In this document: positions 24,814 through 34,414 of the stretch, piece by piece
Layout of the letters: each line of letters begins with the position of its first letter
Numbering within the stretch: the first letter of the stretch is position 1
NCBI RefSeq assembly: GCF_003336675.1
Contig: NZ_QPII01000020.1
Span: 17,747-81,746 of the forward strand
DNA length: 64,000 nucleotides
Reading direction: 5' to 3'
DNA from: Billgrantia montanilacus
Lineage (GTDB): Bacteria > Pseudomonadota > Gammaproteobacteria > Pseudomonadales > Halomonadaceae
Program-made: the position numbers and the translations under genes
Notes under the pieces: generated by a model
Database searches by the model: none
Seen by the model: the letters and a program-made list of their open reading frames with translations, nothing else
Told to the model about the DNA's origin: nothing

Positions 24814-25822
24814 CGGCGAGGGCGTCGCCGAAGGCGTTGCGCAGCGATGCGATCTCGGCCCGGTCACCGACCGGTGTCGAGGTGGCGTGGGCATTGATGT
24901 GGTCGATCGCTTCGGGAGACAGCCCCGCCATTCTCAGTGCTGAGCGGATGGCTGCCGCGGCACCCGCGCCGTCTTCCGGGCCGGCGGTGATGTGGTGGGC
25001 GTCGGAACTGGTGCCATAGCCGCTGAGGATGGCCAGGGGCGTTGCACCGCGGGCCTCGGCGTGGGCCAGGGTTTCGATCACCAGCAGCCCCGCGCCTTCG
25101 CCCATGACGAAGCCGTTGCGGGCCTGGTCGAAGGGCCGCGACGCACTGGCGGGATCGTCCTGCTCGGTGGAGAGTGCCTTCATGGCATGGAAGCTGGCCA
25201 GCGACAGCGGGTCGATACAGGCCTCGGCACCGCCCACCAGGGCAACGTCGGCTTCGCCGCTGCGTATCATGCGCATGCCGTCACCGATGGCTTGCACGCC
25301 GGCTGCACAGGCTGTCACCGGGCAGCCCAGCGGCCCGCGGAAGCCATAGCGAATCGACACATTGCCCGCCGCCAGGTTGGCCAGGAAGGCCGGCACGGTG
25401 AACGGGGAGAGCCGGCGGTGGCCGCGCGTCGACAGGGTGTTCTGCGCCTGGGTGATGGTGGGGAAACCGCCGATGCCGGAGCCCACGATGGTGGCCGTGG
25501 CCAGTTGGTCCGCCTCGCTCGACGGGAACCAGTTGGCCTGGGTCAGCGCCTCTTCGGCGGCGGCCATGGCGTAGAGGCTGAACAGCTCTATCTTGCGACG
25601 CTCCTTGGCGTCGGCCACGCGGTCCGGATCGAAGCCGGCTTCCGGGTCGTCGGCGATGTCGGGCACCGAGCCCGCGACCTTGATCGGTAGCTCGCCGGTA
25701 TCGAAGCGATTGATCGGAGAGATGCCGGAGCGGCCGGCAAGAAGGCGCTCCCAGCCTGCCTTGACGCCGGAACCGAGGGGGCTGATCATGCCCATGCCGG
25801 TGATGACGAGCGGTGATTGCAT
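24557..25822 (-). CDS. fabF: 3-oxoacyl-ACP synthase II (KAS II)
   Basis: 421 residues. Condenses acyl-ACP with malonyl-ACP in fatty acid elongation. The Cys-His-His triad is complete: Cys172 in VTACAAG, His312 in NAHATSTPVGD, His349 in KSATGHLLG. The ATG at 25822 follows AGGAC. The gene is divergent from a TetR regulator and is not beside other fab genes, so it is likely a second, specialised copy of KAS II. Its last 257 bases are repeated at 20835-21091. Confidence 0.88.
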   Translation of the reverse strand: MQSPLVITGMGMISPLGSGVKAGWERLLAGRSGISPINRFDTGELPIKVAGSVPDIADDPEAGFDPDRVADAKERRKIELFSLYAMAAAEEALTQANWFPSSEADQLATATIVGSGIGGFPTITQAQNTLSTRGHRRLSPFTVPAFLANLAAGNVSIRYGFRGPLGCPVTACAAGVQAIGDGMRMIRSGEADVALVGGAEACIDPLSLASFHAMKALSTEQDDPASASRPFDQARNGFVMGEGAGLLVIETLAHAEARGATPLAILSGYGTSSDAHHITAGPEDGAGAAAAIRSALRMAGLSPEAIDHINAHATSTPVGDRAEIASLRNAFGDALAGIPISATKSATGHLLGAAGGVESIFSALSVMHDRLPPTLNLENADADLHDLDIVSGSAREHRTQHVLCNGFGFGGVNAALIVSKV

Positions 25823-25910
25823 GGTAATGTCCTGAACAGCTGGGTGTTGTGCCACGCTAACACTGGGCTTGATATGATCAAGGTAATATTCAGCGGAGTG
25901 AGAGGTTGCC

Positions 25911-26555
25911 ATGCCCTACTCGACGAACCACAAGGCCAAATCGCGGGAACGCATCCTTAAATCCGCTATCGAGCTGTTCAGCCGCAAAGGCTTCGAGAAG
26001 GTCTCCATCGGCCAGATCATGAAGCTGGCCAAGATGACCCATGGTGCCTTCTACGCGCACTTCGCCTCGAAGGAAGCGCTCTACCACGCCTCGGTGCGGG
26101 AAACCCTGGACGGCAGCCGTGCGGCCAGGCTGGTCAAGGGGCCGCTCTCGGTAAAGCACCTGACCGAGCTGGTCGCCAACTGCTGGAACCTCCAGGAGCT
26201 GGAGCGCAAGCACAAGCCGGGACCCGAAACCGTGCTGTTCAACGAGATCGGCAACGAGAACGCCGAGGTCCGCACGCTGTTCGAAGCCTCCTACCTGCGC
26301 ATGAAGAAGATGCTGGAAACCCGGCTCATCGCCCTCAGCCGCCTGAAGAAACTGCCCTTCGAACCCGACCGCGAGGTCATCGCCGACAAGTCCCGCGCCA
26401 TTCTCGCCTCCCTGGTGGGCGCCGTGGCCATCGCCAAGAGCCTGCCCGGTGAGCAGGAGCGCCAGCACATCCTCAACGCCGCCCAGCGCAACATCCTGCA
26501 GATGCTCGGTGTGAACGAGAGCGAGCTGGAGAGCATGCTGGATGCCACGGGGTAG
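25911..26555 (+). CDS. TetR/AcrR-family regulator
   Basis: 214 residues with a clear TetR helix-turn-helix (SRERILKSAIELFSRKGFEK, then MTHGAFYAHFASKEAL) and a helical ligand domain. Divergent from fabF with only 88 bases between the starts, so it probably represses fabF, perhaps in response to acyl-CoA/ACP (inference). Confidence 0.9.
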   Translation: MPYSTNHKAKSRERILKSAIELFSRKGFEKVSIGQIMKLAKMTHGAFYAHFASKEALYHASVRETLDGSRAARLVKGPLSVKHLTELVANCWNLQELERKHKPGPETVLFNEIGNENAEVRTLFEASYLRMKKMLETRLIALSRLKKLPFEPDREVIADKSRAILASLVGAVAIAKSLPGEQERQHILNAAQRNILQMLGVNESELESMLDATG

Positions 26556-26596
26556 GAGCAGAGCCCGGCCTGAGCTGCTCTCATAGCCTGCCCCTA

Positions 26597-26624
26597 TCAA
26601 GGCGAAAGCCTCCCTTCGCCTTGA
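26597..26624 (+). terminator. Inverted repeat after tetR
   Basis: Perfect 10-bp stem TCAAGGCGAA / TTCGCCTTGA with an 8-base loop, 41 bases after the regulator's stop; no clear T-run follows, so termination is likely but unproven. Confidence 0.55.
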
Positions 26625-26778
26625 CGGCTTCGGTCCTGAATCCTTCACTGATACTGACGGCTTATAGGAACTCTCAATGCCTTCGGCATAGGGTCGGAAG
26701 GTGTTTACAAAAAATGAGGCGATGCGGCGACGTCGGCTCAAATCTCCTGTAGGCCACCATCCAGTCGAGGAGAAGACC

Positions 26779-28980
<2,202 letters not shown>

Positions 28981-28985
28981 ATGAC

Positions 28986-29010
28986 AGGTCCGCGGCGGTA
29001 ACGCGGACCT
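28986..29010 (+). other. Hairpin just after katG
   Basis: Perfect 9-bp inverted repeat AGGTCCGCG / CGCGGACCT with a 7-base loop, five bases after the stop. No T-run; it may protect the 3' end of the message. Confidence 0.45.
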
Positions 29011-29024
29011 GGCTTCCACAATGA

Positions 29025-29054
29025 CCCCGAAGGTTGGGTATCCAGCCTTCGGGG
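29025..29054 (+). terminator. Rho-independent terminator of katG
   Basis: CCCCGAAGG...CCTTCGGGG stem with extra inner pairs (TGG/CCA), followed by TATTTATTT. Confidence 0.9.
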
Positions 29055-29350
29055 TATTTATTTCAACCTCATGCTTTCGTTGGCGTTGCCCTCAGCGTAA
29101 CGGTTGTTTACGGTAGGTAAAAAGCTGTAGTAGACGGCTTAGCGACCAAGCATACGCAGGGACTGCCGCACTAATGATGATGCGAATTATCATCCATTCT
29201 GCCAGCAGGGGCGGTAGCGTGCCCCGACTCCCGATTTCCCCGCCTGACAAACACCAATCTTACCGACAATCTCCAGCCACCTATTGGATTTAAATCGATT
29301 CGGCCGCGCATGGTATTCTGACAAGCTCCTGATTAACTAGAGATAACCCA
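29055..29350. other. Intergenic region with a Fur-like inverted repeat
   Basis: About 300 bases without coding signal. At 29174-29193 lies ATGATGAT-N4-ATTATCAT, an 8-bp inverted repeat with one mismatch. It resembles a Fur box but stands 150 bases from the nearest start codon. The AT-rich last 80 bases should hold the promoter of the cold-shock/DUF1294 gene. Confidence 0.4.
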
Positions 29351-29965
29351 ATGCGGCATGACGGCAAGCTCACACAGTGGAACGACGACAAGGGCTTCGG
29401 GTTCATTACGCCGACCGCAGGCGGCCCCCGCGTATTCGTCCACATCAGCGCCTTTCCAAGCGGTGGGCGCCGGCCAACGGTCAACGAGCCGATTACCTAC
29501 CACCTGACACAAGACAGCCAGAACAGGCCGAGGGCGCAGAAGGCGATCTACCTGAACGCGGCACGCCATGCATCCCCGCGTTCAAGAGGGCTGATGCTGG
29601 CAAGCAGTATCGCCGCTGCGTTTTTCGCGCTTCTGGCAGCCTTGAGCGCTCTAGGGCATATGCCAATGCCGCTCCTGGCGGCATACGCGCTACTGAGCGT
29701 GATCACCTTCGCCATGTACGGCATCGACAAAGCCGCAGCAGGGAAGGGCAGAAGGCGCACACCAGAAGCCACTCTGCTCTTCGCAGGTTTGATAGGCGGC
29801 TGGCCCGGCGCGCTGGTGGCGCAGCAGCTTTTTCGGCACAAAACCAGGAAGCAGCCGTTTCAGGCCATATTTTGGTGTGGGGTGGTGGTGAATTGTGGAG
29901 TGTTAGGGTGGCTAATTTATTCGGGTGAACTGGCAAGCCTTTGGGCTGGTTTGGGGTTTGGTTAA
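29351..29965 (+). CDS. Cold-shock domain plus DUF1294 membrane protein
   Basis: 204 residues. Residues ~1-70 form a cold-shock-like nucleic-acid-binding domain (GKLTQWNDDKGFGFITP...RVFVHISAF holds the RNP1- and RNP2-type motifs). The rest is a DUF1294 membrane domain with three to four helices and the family motif YGIDKAAAGKGRRRTPEATLL. The fusion is widespread in proteobacteria, function unknown. It is the last chromosomal-type gene before the integron cassettes. Confidence 0.9.
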   Translation: MRHDGKLTQWNDDKGFGFITPTAGGPRVFVHISAFPSGGRRPTVNEPITYHLTQDSQNRPRAQKAIYLNAARHASPRSRGLMLASSIAAAFFALLAALSALGHMPMPLLAAYALLSVITFAMYGIDKAAAGKGRRRTPEATLLFAGLIGGWPGALVAQQLFRHKTRKQPFQAIFWCGVVVNCGVLGWLIYSGELASLWAGLGFG

Positions 29966-30203
29966 CACAGTTACACGGGCTGTGGCGCGTAATGCGCTTG
30001 GCTGTATCCCTGTATATTAATTAATATGCATATAGTGTATTGGTACCGGCAAAACCCGCAAGCATGCGAATTCTGCATAGGTCGCCTAGCTATTCTTAGT
30101 CCAGTGAAATATCAATGGGTTAGGTGCGAAGCAGAAGTCTAGATAAGATTCTTGAAGGCGCCGCCGCGTTCAAGATGGTGAACGAGCGTGCTATCCAATA
30201 CCT

Positions 30204-30210
30204 GTTATAT
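30204..30210 (+). other. 5' junction core of cassette 1
   Basis: GTTATAT, reverse complement of the R'' box of attC1. The 240 bases to its left contain no attC-like hairpin, so this may be a former attI or a rearranged junction. Another GTTAGGT core at 30119-30125 has no partner. Confidence 0.65.
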
Positions 30211-30227
30211 TTCGAAGGAAGCATAGT

Positions 30228-30905
30228 GTGTCAGTAGACAAATACGCCGAAAAAATGGCTAGAGCCGACTCAATGGCGTTTGTCAGGCGCGTCATGTGGA
30301 AGTCGCTTGATGAAAGAATACGGCAGGTCTTCGATGCGCACTCAGAACATACGTCAACGCTGAATCAGTTTGGTGGCCTTTTCATCAGGAGCGCACGTGA
30401 CGACGAGCCAATTCGGTCATCTGGTTTATTATCGTCTCAGCATATAAATTCGACCCATATTTTTACGGGCCATCGACTTCTTGGGGTTTCACTGGTTGAT
30501 CAAAAAAAGAGCAACCTGAAAATTGCCTCTGAAACTAATGCCCAGTTATGGTATTCCCAAGGCCCTTCTGGTCAGGTACTGGTTTTCGTCGCACCTTATA
30601 AATCGGATGCCGGGGAAATAGACGAGAAAGAAATCATAATCGGAAAGTATATAGAGCCGGCATCCATATCGGTTGCCGATGTGAAGCGTCATTTTAGAGT
30701 GTTCTTTAAGTATTGTTCCTGCACAAGCCAGCATTCAGCCAATAGCTTGCTACATTTCTTGTACAGGAAAAGACTAATGATGAGCGACTTTAGGTATCGC
30801 AGTGATTTCAGAGCCAAAGCTATAAAAGTAGTTGAGAGGGTCGCAATATTGATACTAGGTGGGGCCGCAGTTTGGGCATCTCTATATGCGGGTGGAAAAA
30901 TATAA
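30228..30905 (+). CDS. Cassette 1: uncharacterised protein with C-terminal membrane helix
   Basis: 225 residues, not recognised. Start GTG at 30228 with AAGGAAG upstream, 18 bases inside the cassette. The first ~190 residues look soluble and mixed alpha/beta; the end (VAILILGGAAVWASLYAGG) is a single predicted membrane helix, so the protein is likely anchored with its bulk in the cytoplasm. The stop codon lies inside the attC R'' box. Composition is AT-richer than the flanking chromosome. Confidence 0.75.
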   Translation: MSVDKYAEKMARADSMAFVRRVMWKSLDERIRQVFDAHSEHTSTLNQFGGLFIRSARDDEPIRSSGLLSSQHINSTHIFTGHRLLGVSLVDQKKSNLKIASETNAQLWYSQGPSGQVLVFVAPYKSDAGEIDEKEIIIGKYIEPASISVADVKRHFRVFFKYCSCTSQHSANSLLHFLYRKRLMMSDFRYRSDFRAKAIKVVERVAILILGGAAVWASLYAGGKI

Positions 30906-30984
30906 CTATGCCAGTCACGGCGACGGTTACTGCATTGCGGCTGCGCCTCCATTCCGTAACCGCGCGTGCTGGGCGGCGTTATCT
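30900..30984 (+). other. attC1
   Basis: R'' ATATAAC (30900-30906) and R' GTTATCT (30978-30984). Inside, GCCAG pairs with CTGGGC, and CACG-GCG-CGGTTAC pairs with GTAACC-GCG-CGTG, with unpaired bases as in folded attC sites. 85 bases. Confidence 0.85.
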
Positions 30985-30999
30985 CTAGGGAAGAATTCT

Positions 31000-31614
31000 A
31001 TGCCTAAGCAAATACAGAGAGATCATGAGATCTATATCGCTCCCGGTATATTGGGACTTTACGAAAATGATTCCCCGGTCGCAATAGACCAACTTAATGA
31101 TCAAAATAGGTTAGATCCGACCAATGTGGATGACAAAATTACCATATATGAGCGCGAGGTAACTGGTTGGTTTTTAGAGCCCGCTTTAAAGCTTCTTGAT
31201 GAAGACAGCTTTCAAAACGCGTTTATTGTCCTGATGGTTTGTATGTCTTATCTTGAAGGGGTGGAACAATATAAAACAGGAATAGACAGTAATCGAAGAA
31301 GTAAAGATTGTTTTGTGGAATCATTAGAACGCTTATATCCAGATCAATTTCATAAGAGAGATCTGGAAAAATTGTATTCTAAGTCTAGGTGTGGACTTTT
31401 CCATAATGGAATGGTGAAAGGCGGAGTTGTTTTTAGCTCTGAATACGATAATGTTATGAGTTTTAGCAATAATGCTGAAATTATTAAAATTAATTCTCGC
31501 CTTCTATTGAACAGAATTCGTCAAGACTTTAGCTCATACATAAATGAGTTACGCTCGGAAGAGCAATCCGAAACAATTAGAGACAACTTTAATAGAATAT
31601 TTTCTGTTTTATAG
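31000..31614 (+). CDS. Cassette 2: uncharacterised protein with HEPN-like motif
   Basis: 204 residues, mostly helical. RCGLFH (~residues 131-136) fits the RX4H motif of HEPN RNases, in the context SKSRCGLFHNG, which also resembles Apea-like HEPN domains. HEPN proteins are frequent toxins or defence effectors, but the assignment rests on this motif and on predicted helicity only. Residues 13-17 read IAPGI, the same motif at the same position as in the cassette 3 protein. Start ATG at 31000, 16 bases after the core. Confidence 0.7.
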   Translation: MPKQIQRDHEIYIAPGILGLYENDSPVAIDQLNDQNRLDPTNVDDKITIYEREVTGWFLEPALKLLDEDSFQNAFIVLMVCMSYLEGVEQYKTGIDSNRRSKDCFVESLERLYPDQFHKRDLEKLYSKSRCGLFHNGMVKGGVVFSSEYDNVMSFSNNAEIIKINSRLLLNRIRQDFSSYINELRSEEQSETIRDNFNRIFSVL

Positions 31615-31621
31615 GAAAATG

Positions 31622-31724
31622 AGATAACAAGGGGCTGCAACCGACCTCCGGCCATTGTCAACTTTTTGCGGTTCGCAGAAAAAAAGCCGCCAATAGCCTC
31701 CGGCGGCTAAGCCCGGCGTTAGAT
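31622..31724 (+). other. attC2
   Basis: R'' AGATAAC (31622-31628), R' GTTAGAT (31718-31724); 103 bases, longer than the others. CTGC-AACCG pairs with CGGTT-CGCAG, and a separate perfect 7-bp hairpin (AGCCGCC / GGCGGCT) could act as terminator. Confidence 0.85.
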
Positions 31725-31742
31725 TCTTACGAGAAATAAATC

Positions 31743-32393
31743 ATGGTCAGTTGGAACTCTGAAATACTAGAAAAACATATTGCTCCGGGTATAAGTGATT
31801 TCACAGAAGCCCATATCCCCGATTTGCGTAGTGACTACGACCAGGCAGAATACTGGCTAACAAATCACTTCCTAAATAATGCCTTACGCACATCGTTTAA
31901 TCCGCCAGTAAAGCAGTATGTTCAAAACTATATATTTCGAGCAGAGGTTTTGTTTCGCTTATACCATGAAGCTAGAGATGTCACATTGGGCTATCTTGAG
32001 GGCAACGATGCACGAAACCCTAGAGTGAGCAGGTACTATAAGGCTATTTCAATATGGGAGACAGTTTTTCTTAATTGGGCGGTCGCTTTTGATCTGATTG
32101 TTAAGCTAAACGATAACAAGAAGCTTTTTGTAAAAGGTGAGGGCTCAGAGGAAGAGGGAGCTTACGAGATACAGAATGAAATAAAACATTGCGGCGGAAG
32201 CATTTTCGGTGGTCATTGGACAGAAACCAGTACGATTCCAATCTGGCTAACAAATAGTGGTATATCTAGCCATAATTGCAATATTTCTTTTTCTGAACTA
32301 TCTGAGCTAGTAGCAGAAGTTGCTAAGCTTGCTAATGAATTACAAGATCCCTTGTCATTTTCTGAATCTAACAAGGGCAATCACTCGGACTAA
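31743..32393 (+). CDS. Cassette 3: uncharacterised helical protein
   Basis: 216 residues, unrecognised and rich in predicted helices and aromatic residues. IAPGI occurs at residues 13-17 exactly as in the cassette 2 protein, the only similarity I can see between the two. EIQNEIKHCGG (around residues 142-152) resembles the N/K-H segments of HEPN-like helical proteins, but no RX4-6H motif is present. The last codons and stop lie inside attC3. Confidence 0.7.
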   Translation: MVSWNSEILEKHIAPGISDFTEAHIPDLRSDYDQAEYWLTNHFLNNALRTSFNPPVKQYVQNYIFRAEVLFRLYHEARDVTLGYLEGNDARNPRVSRYYKAISIWETVFLNWAVAFDLIVKLNDNKKLFVKGEGSEEEGAYEIQNEIKHCGGSIFGGHWTETSTIPIWLTNSGISSHNCNISFSELSELVAEVAKLANELQDPLSFSESNKGNHSD

Positions 32394-32438
32394 TTTTACG
32401 CTGACGCTCCAAATTATCCGGTGTTGCCAGCGTTACGT
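32366..32438 (+). other. attC3
   Basis: R'' ATCTAAC (32366-32372), R' GTTACGT (32432-32438). GGCAAtCACtCGGA pairs with TCCGGTGTTGCC leaving two single unpaired bases, the typical extrahelical bases of attC. 73 bases. Confidence 0.88.
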
Positions 32439-32478
32439 TTTGCGCATGCTCTGGAATTAATACAAAAGAGGGTGAGTT

Positions 32479-33263
32479 TTGGCTGAGCTAAAGGTTAAAT
32501 TTCGATACCAAAATGGTACAGCCGATACCGGTCGGTTGGGCATTATACAATGCTTCTGTTGCGCTGACAGGGGTGGCTAGAGCAACTTCTATAGTTACGC
32601 ATGCGTATCTGAACGGTGAAGTCAGGTCGCATGGAGATGCCGCACACGGTGCGGAGTTCTATATCAACACCCCTAAAAGAGGCAGCTTCACTTATGAGGC
32701 TATTATTTGGGTCTCAGGGGCAATATCAGGGGGTGTTTTCTATGATTTTGTTAAATATTCCTTCAATGAAGCGGTGGGTGAGACCTCGCAACCTGATGAT
32801 ATGTACGCCCAATTAGCTAAGCTATAGAACCGACAATAGATGAATTGCCCGCTATTCTTGAGTCGCCCTTATCCGATATGCATCGGCCTATTCGGAAAGA
32901 GCCGGTAATGATTATGGACGTAACTCGTCCACGTGGAGAAAAGCTTGCGACGTTTGATTCGGATACGGCTCTATACCTGCTTCCACAAACGATACCTGCA
33001 CCGCACCAGATCGTTGGAAATGTAACTAAATACAACAATATAACTGGCTGGGGTCGATTTTTGACAGGATCGAAGGCAGGACGATTTCGTTTAACACCAG
33101 CCTAAAAAGTCCTGAGTCCCAGCGAGAACTGATCACGTGGTCACAGCATGAAAATAACCGCGGCAATGAAGGACTTCTGTATTTGAGTGCGGACGCAGTT
33201 GTCACTCCAACTGATGTAATTAAAAGGTACATAGTCAAAGAGGTGAGTAAGTCACCGATTTAA
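32479..33263 (+). pseudogene. Cassette 4: uncharacterised gene with three frameshifts
   Basis: Three consecutive open frames read as one ~260-residue protein. It starts at TTG 32479 (AELKVKFRYQNG..., GAGGG upstream), shifts frame near 32540 into VALTGVARATSIVTH..., again near 32823 into EPTIDELPAILES..., and again at the T5 run 33057-33061 into DRIEGRTISFNT...KEVSKSPI, stopping at 33261-33263, directly before attC4. I do not recognise the family. Three shifts within 520 bases indicate a dead gene, or poor sequence in this stretch. Confidence 0.6.
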
Positions 33264-33264
33264 A

Positions 33265-33336
33265 ACGTAACAAGCGGCTGTTGCCGGACGCACCTGCGCT
33301 AGCGCTCCGGTGCGCCGAAAAGCCAAAGCGTTAGGC
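33265..33336 (+). other. attC4
   Basis: R'' ACGTAAC (33265-33271), R' GTTAGGC (33330-33336), 72 bases; GGACGCACC...GGTGCGCC and GCGGCTG...AGCC arms form the hairpin. A very typical attC. Confidence 0.92.
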
Positions 33337-33346
33337 TCAATAGAGT

Positions 33347-34309
33347 ATGGATAAGTATCGAACACTCATAAGTACCTGCACCTCAATAGACGAACAATTT
33401 CGACGAGATCAGATGAAATTGTGCTTTCTCTGGTATGACGAAATTCTGTTCGAAGATATTGGCACCTATGACGAATCAAGATGGTTCTCAAATCTATTGT
33501 TGGGCGAGGAGTTGCCTAAGAAACTGCTTCACGACTTAACTGATTTAATAGTTCCACTTCGCTCTCGTACCAATGTTGATATGAAAGAGTACTATGAGAA
33601 GCAACTAGGCCGCGGGTATCCAAGATGGGGTAAAAGCTGGGAACAATACACTTACCCAGAACCGGAAAATGCCGAGCAATATGCGCACAATGCTCTTTTG
33701 AAAAAAATAGAAGCTGAATGGGGCTTAGATGGCCTATCAGATGAGCACGCAGAGGGTCGCGCTCGTGTTGCCACCGATGCAGTAAATCTGTGGCAGGTGA
33801 TAAATACAGATTTGCCTTGCATGCTTCAAGCAAATGATGATGAAAAGCTAGCGATGAGTTCTGCTACTTCATTCTATTCCAGCAATCAATCATCTGCACC
33901 GGATACCTTTGAATTGTTTTCATTATCAGTGCCCGAAATGAAGGCTGTCCCTTGGAGTGAGGTTATAAATCTGAAGCGAGAAGGAAAATTTGACCAGCTT
34001 AGAAACCGGCTGAAAGAAGTAAGTCAATCTTCGAACGGTGACATAAATGCGGCTCGTTCTGAGTTGATCAAGCATGAACAGCGAGCAACAGAAGAAATAA
34101 TTGAAAAGTATCGACCAAATGTTAAAAAAGTGGTGGCAGAGTCTCTTTGGGCGAATATACCAAATATTCCATTTCTAAACCCTGTGGGTGCTTACTTTGG
34201 AGCTAGGGACATTAAGTTAGAAAGAGACAAGGCTTCAAACCTCAATTGGTTCTATTTGCTCAGAGATATAAGACAGCTTCCTGAGTGCTCTGAGTCCGAT
34301 GAAGCCTAA
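33347..34309 (+). CDS. Cassette 5: uncharacterised 320-residue protein
   Basis: Not recognised. Soluble, charged and helical, with no signal peptide. A long helix (~residues 205-265, rich in K/E/R) is followed by a conserved-looking C-terminal block (NIPNIPFLNPVGAYFGARDI). No nuclease, kinase or NTPase motif was found. The ATG lies 16 bases into the cassette without a strong ribosome binding site; the stop codon overlaps the attC5 R'' box. Confidence 0.72.
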   Translation: MDKYRTLISTCTSIDEQFRRDQMKLCFLWYDEILFEDIGTYDESRWFSNLLLGEELPKKLLHDLTDLIVPLRSRTNVDMKEYYEKQLGRGYPRWGKSWEQYTYPEPENAEQYAHNALLKKIEAEWGLDGLSDEHAEGRARVATDAVNLWQVINTDLPCMLQANDDEKLAMSSATSFYSSNQSSAPDTFELFSLSVPEMKAVPWSEVINLKREGKFDQLRNRLKEVSQSSNGDINAARSELIKHEQRATEEIIEKYRPNVKKVVAESLWANIPNIPFLNPVGAYFGARDIKLERDKASNLNWFYLLRDIRQLPECSESDEA

Positions 34310-34375
34310 CAAAGCGCTGCTGTCTGACAAATTTTCCGCAGCGCTCCAAATTTGCCGCAGAGCGCGGCGTTAAAT
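34304..34375 (+). other. attC5
   Basis: R'' GCCTAAC (34304-34310), R' GTTAAAT (34369-34375), 72 bases. The arms AGCGCTGC.GTC..ACAAATTT and AAATTTG...GCAGAGCGC fold into the usual imperfect hairpin. Confidence 0.92.
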
Positions 34376-34414
34376 GCTAAAAGATGTATCGCTGACCATG
34401 AAAAGGAATAGTAG

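Noticed and set aside
26640..26700. OxyR site before katG
   Set aside because: ATAG-type half-sites occur but do not form the four spaced elements expected; not convincing by eye.
29351..29965. The cold-shock/DUF1294 gene as a further cassette
   Set aside because: GC-rich like the chromosome, and the sequence after its stop has short hairpins but no attC cores that pair.
30119..30125. GTTAGGT as the left cassette boundary or an attI
   Set aside because: No R'' box in the array is its reverse complement; GTTATAT at 30204 matches attC1 exactly and is the better boundary.
31743..32393. Calling cassette 3 a HEPN protein
   Set aside because: No RX4-6H motif; only helicity and the shared IAPGI support it.
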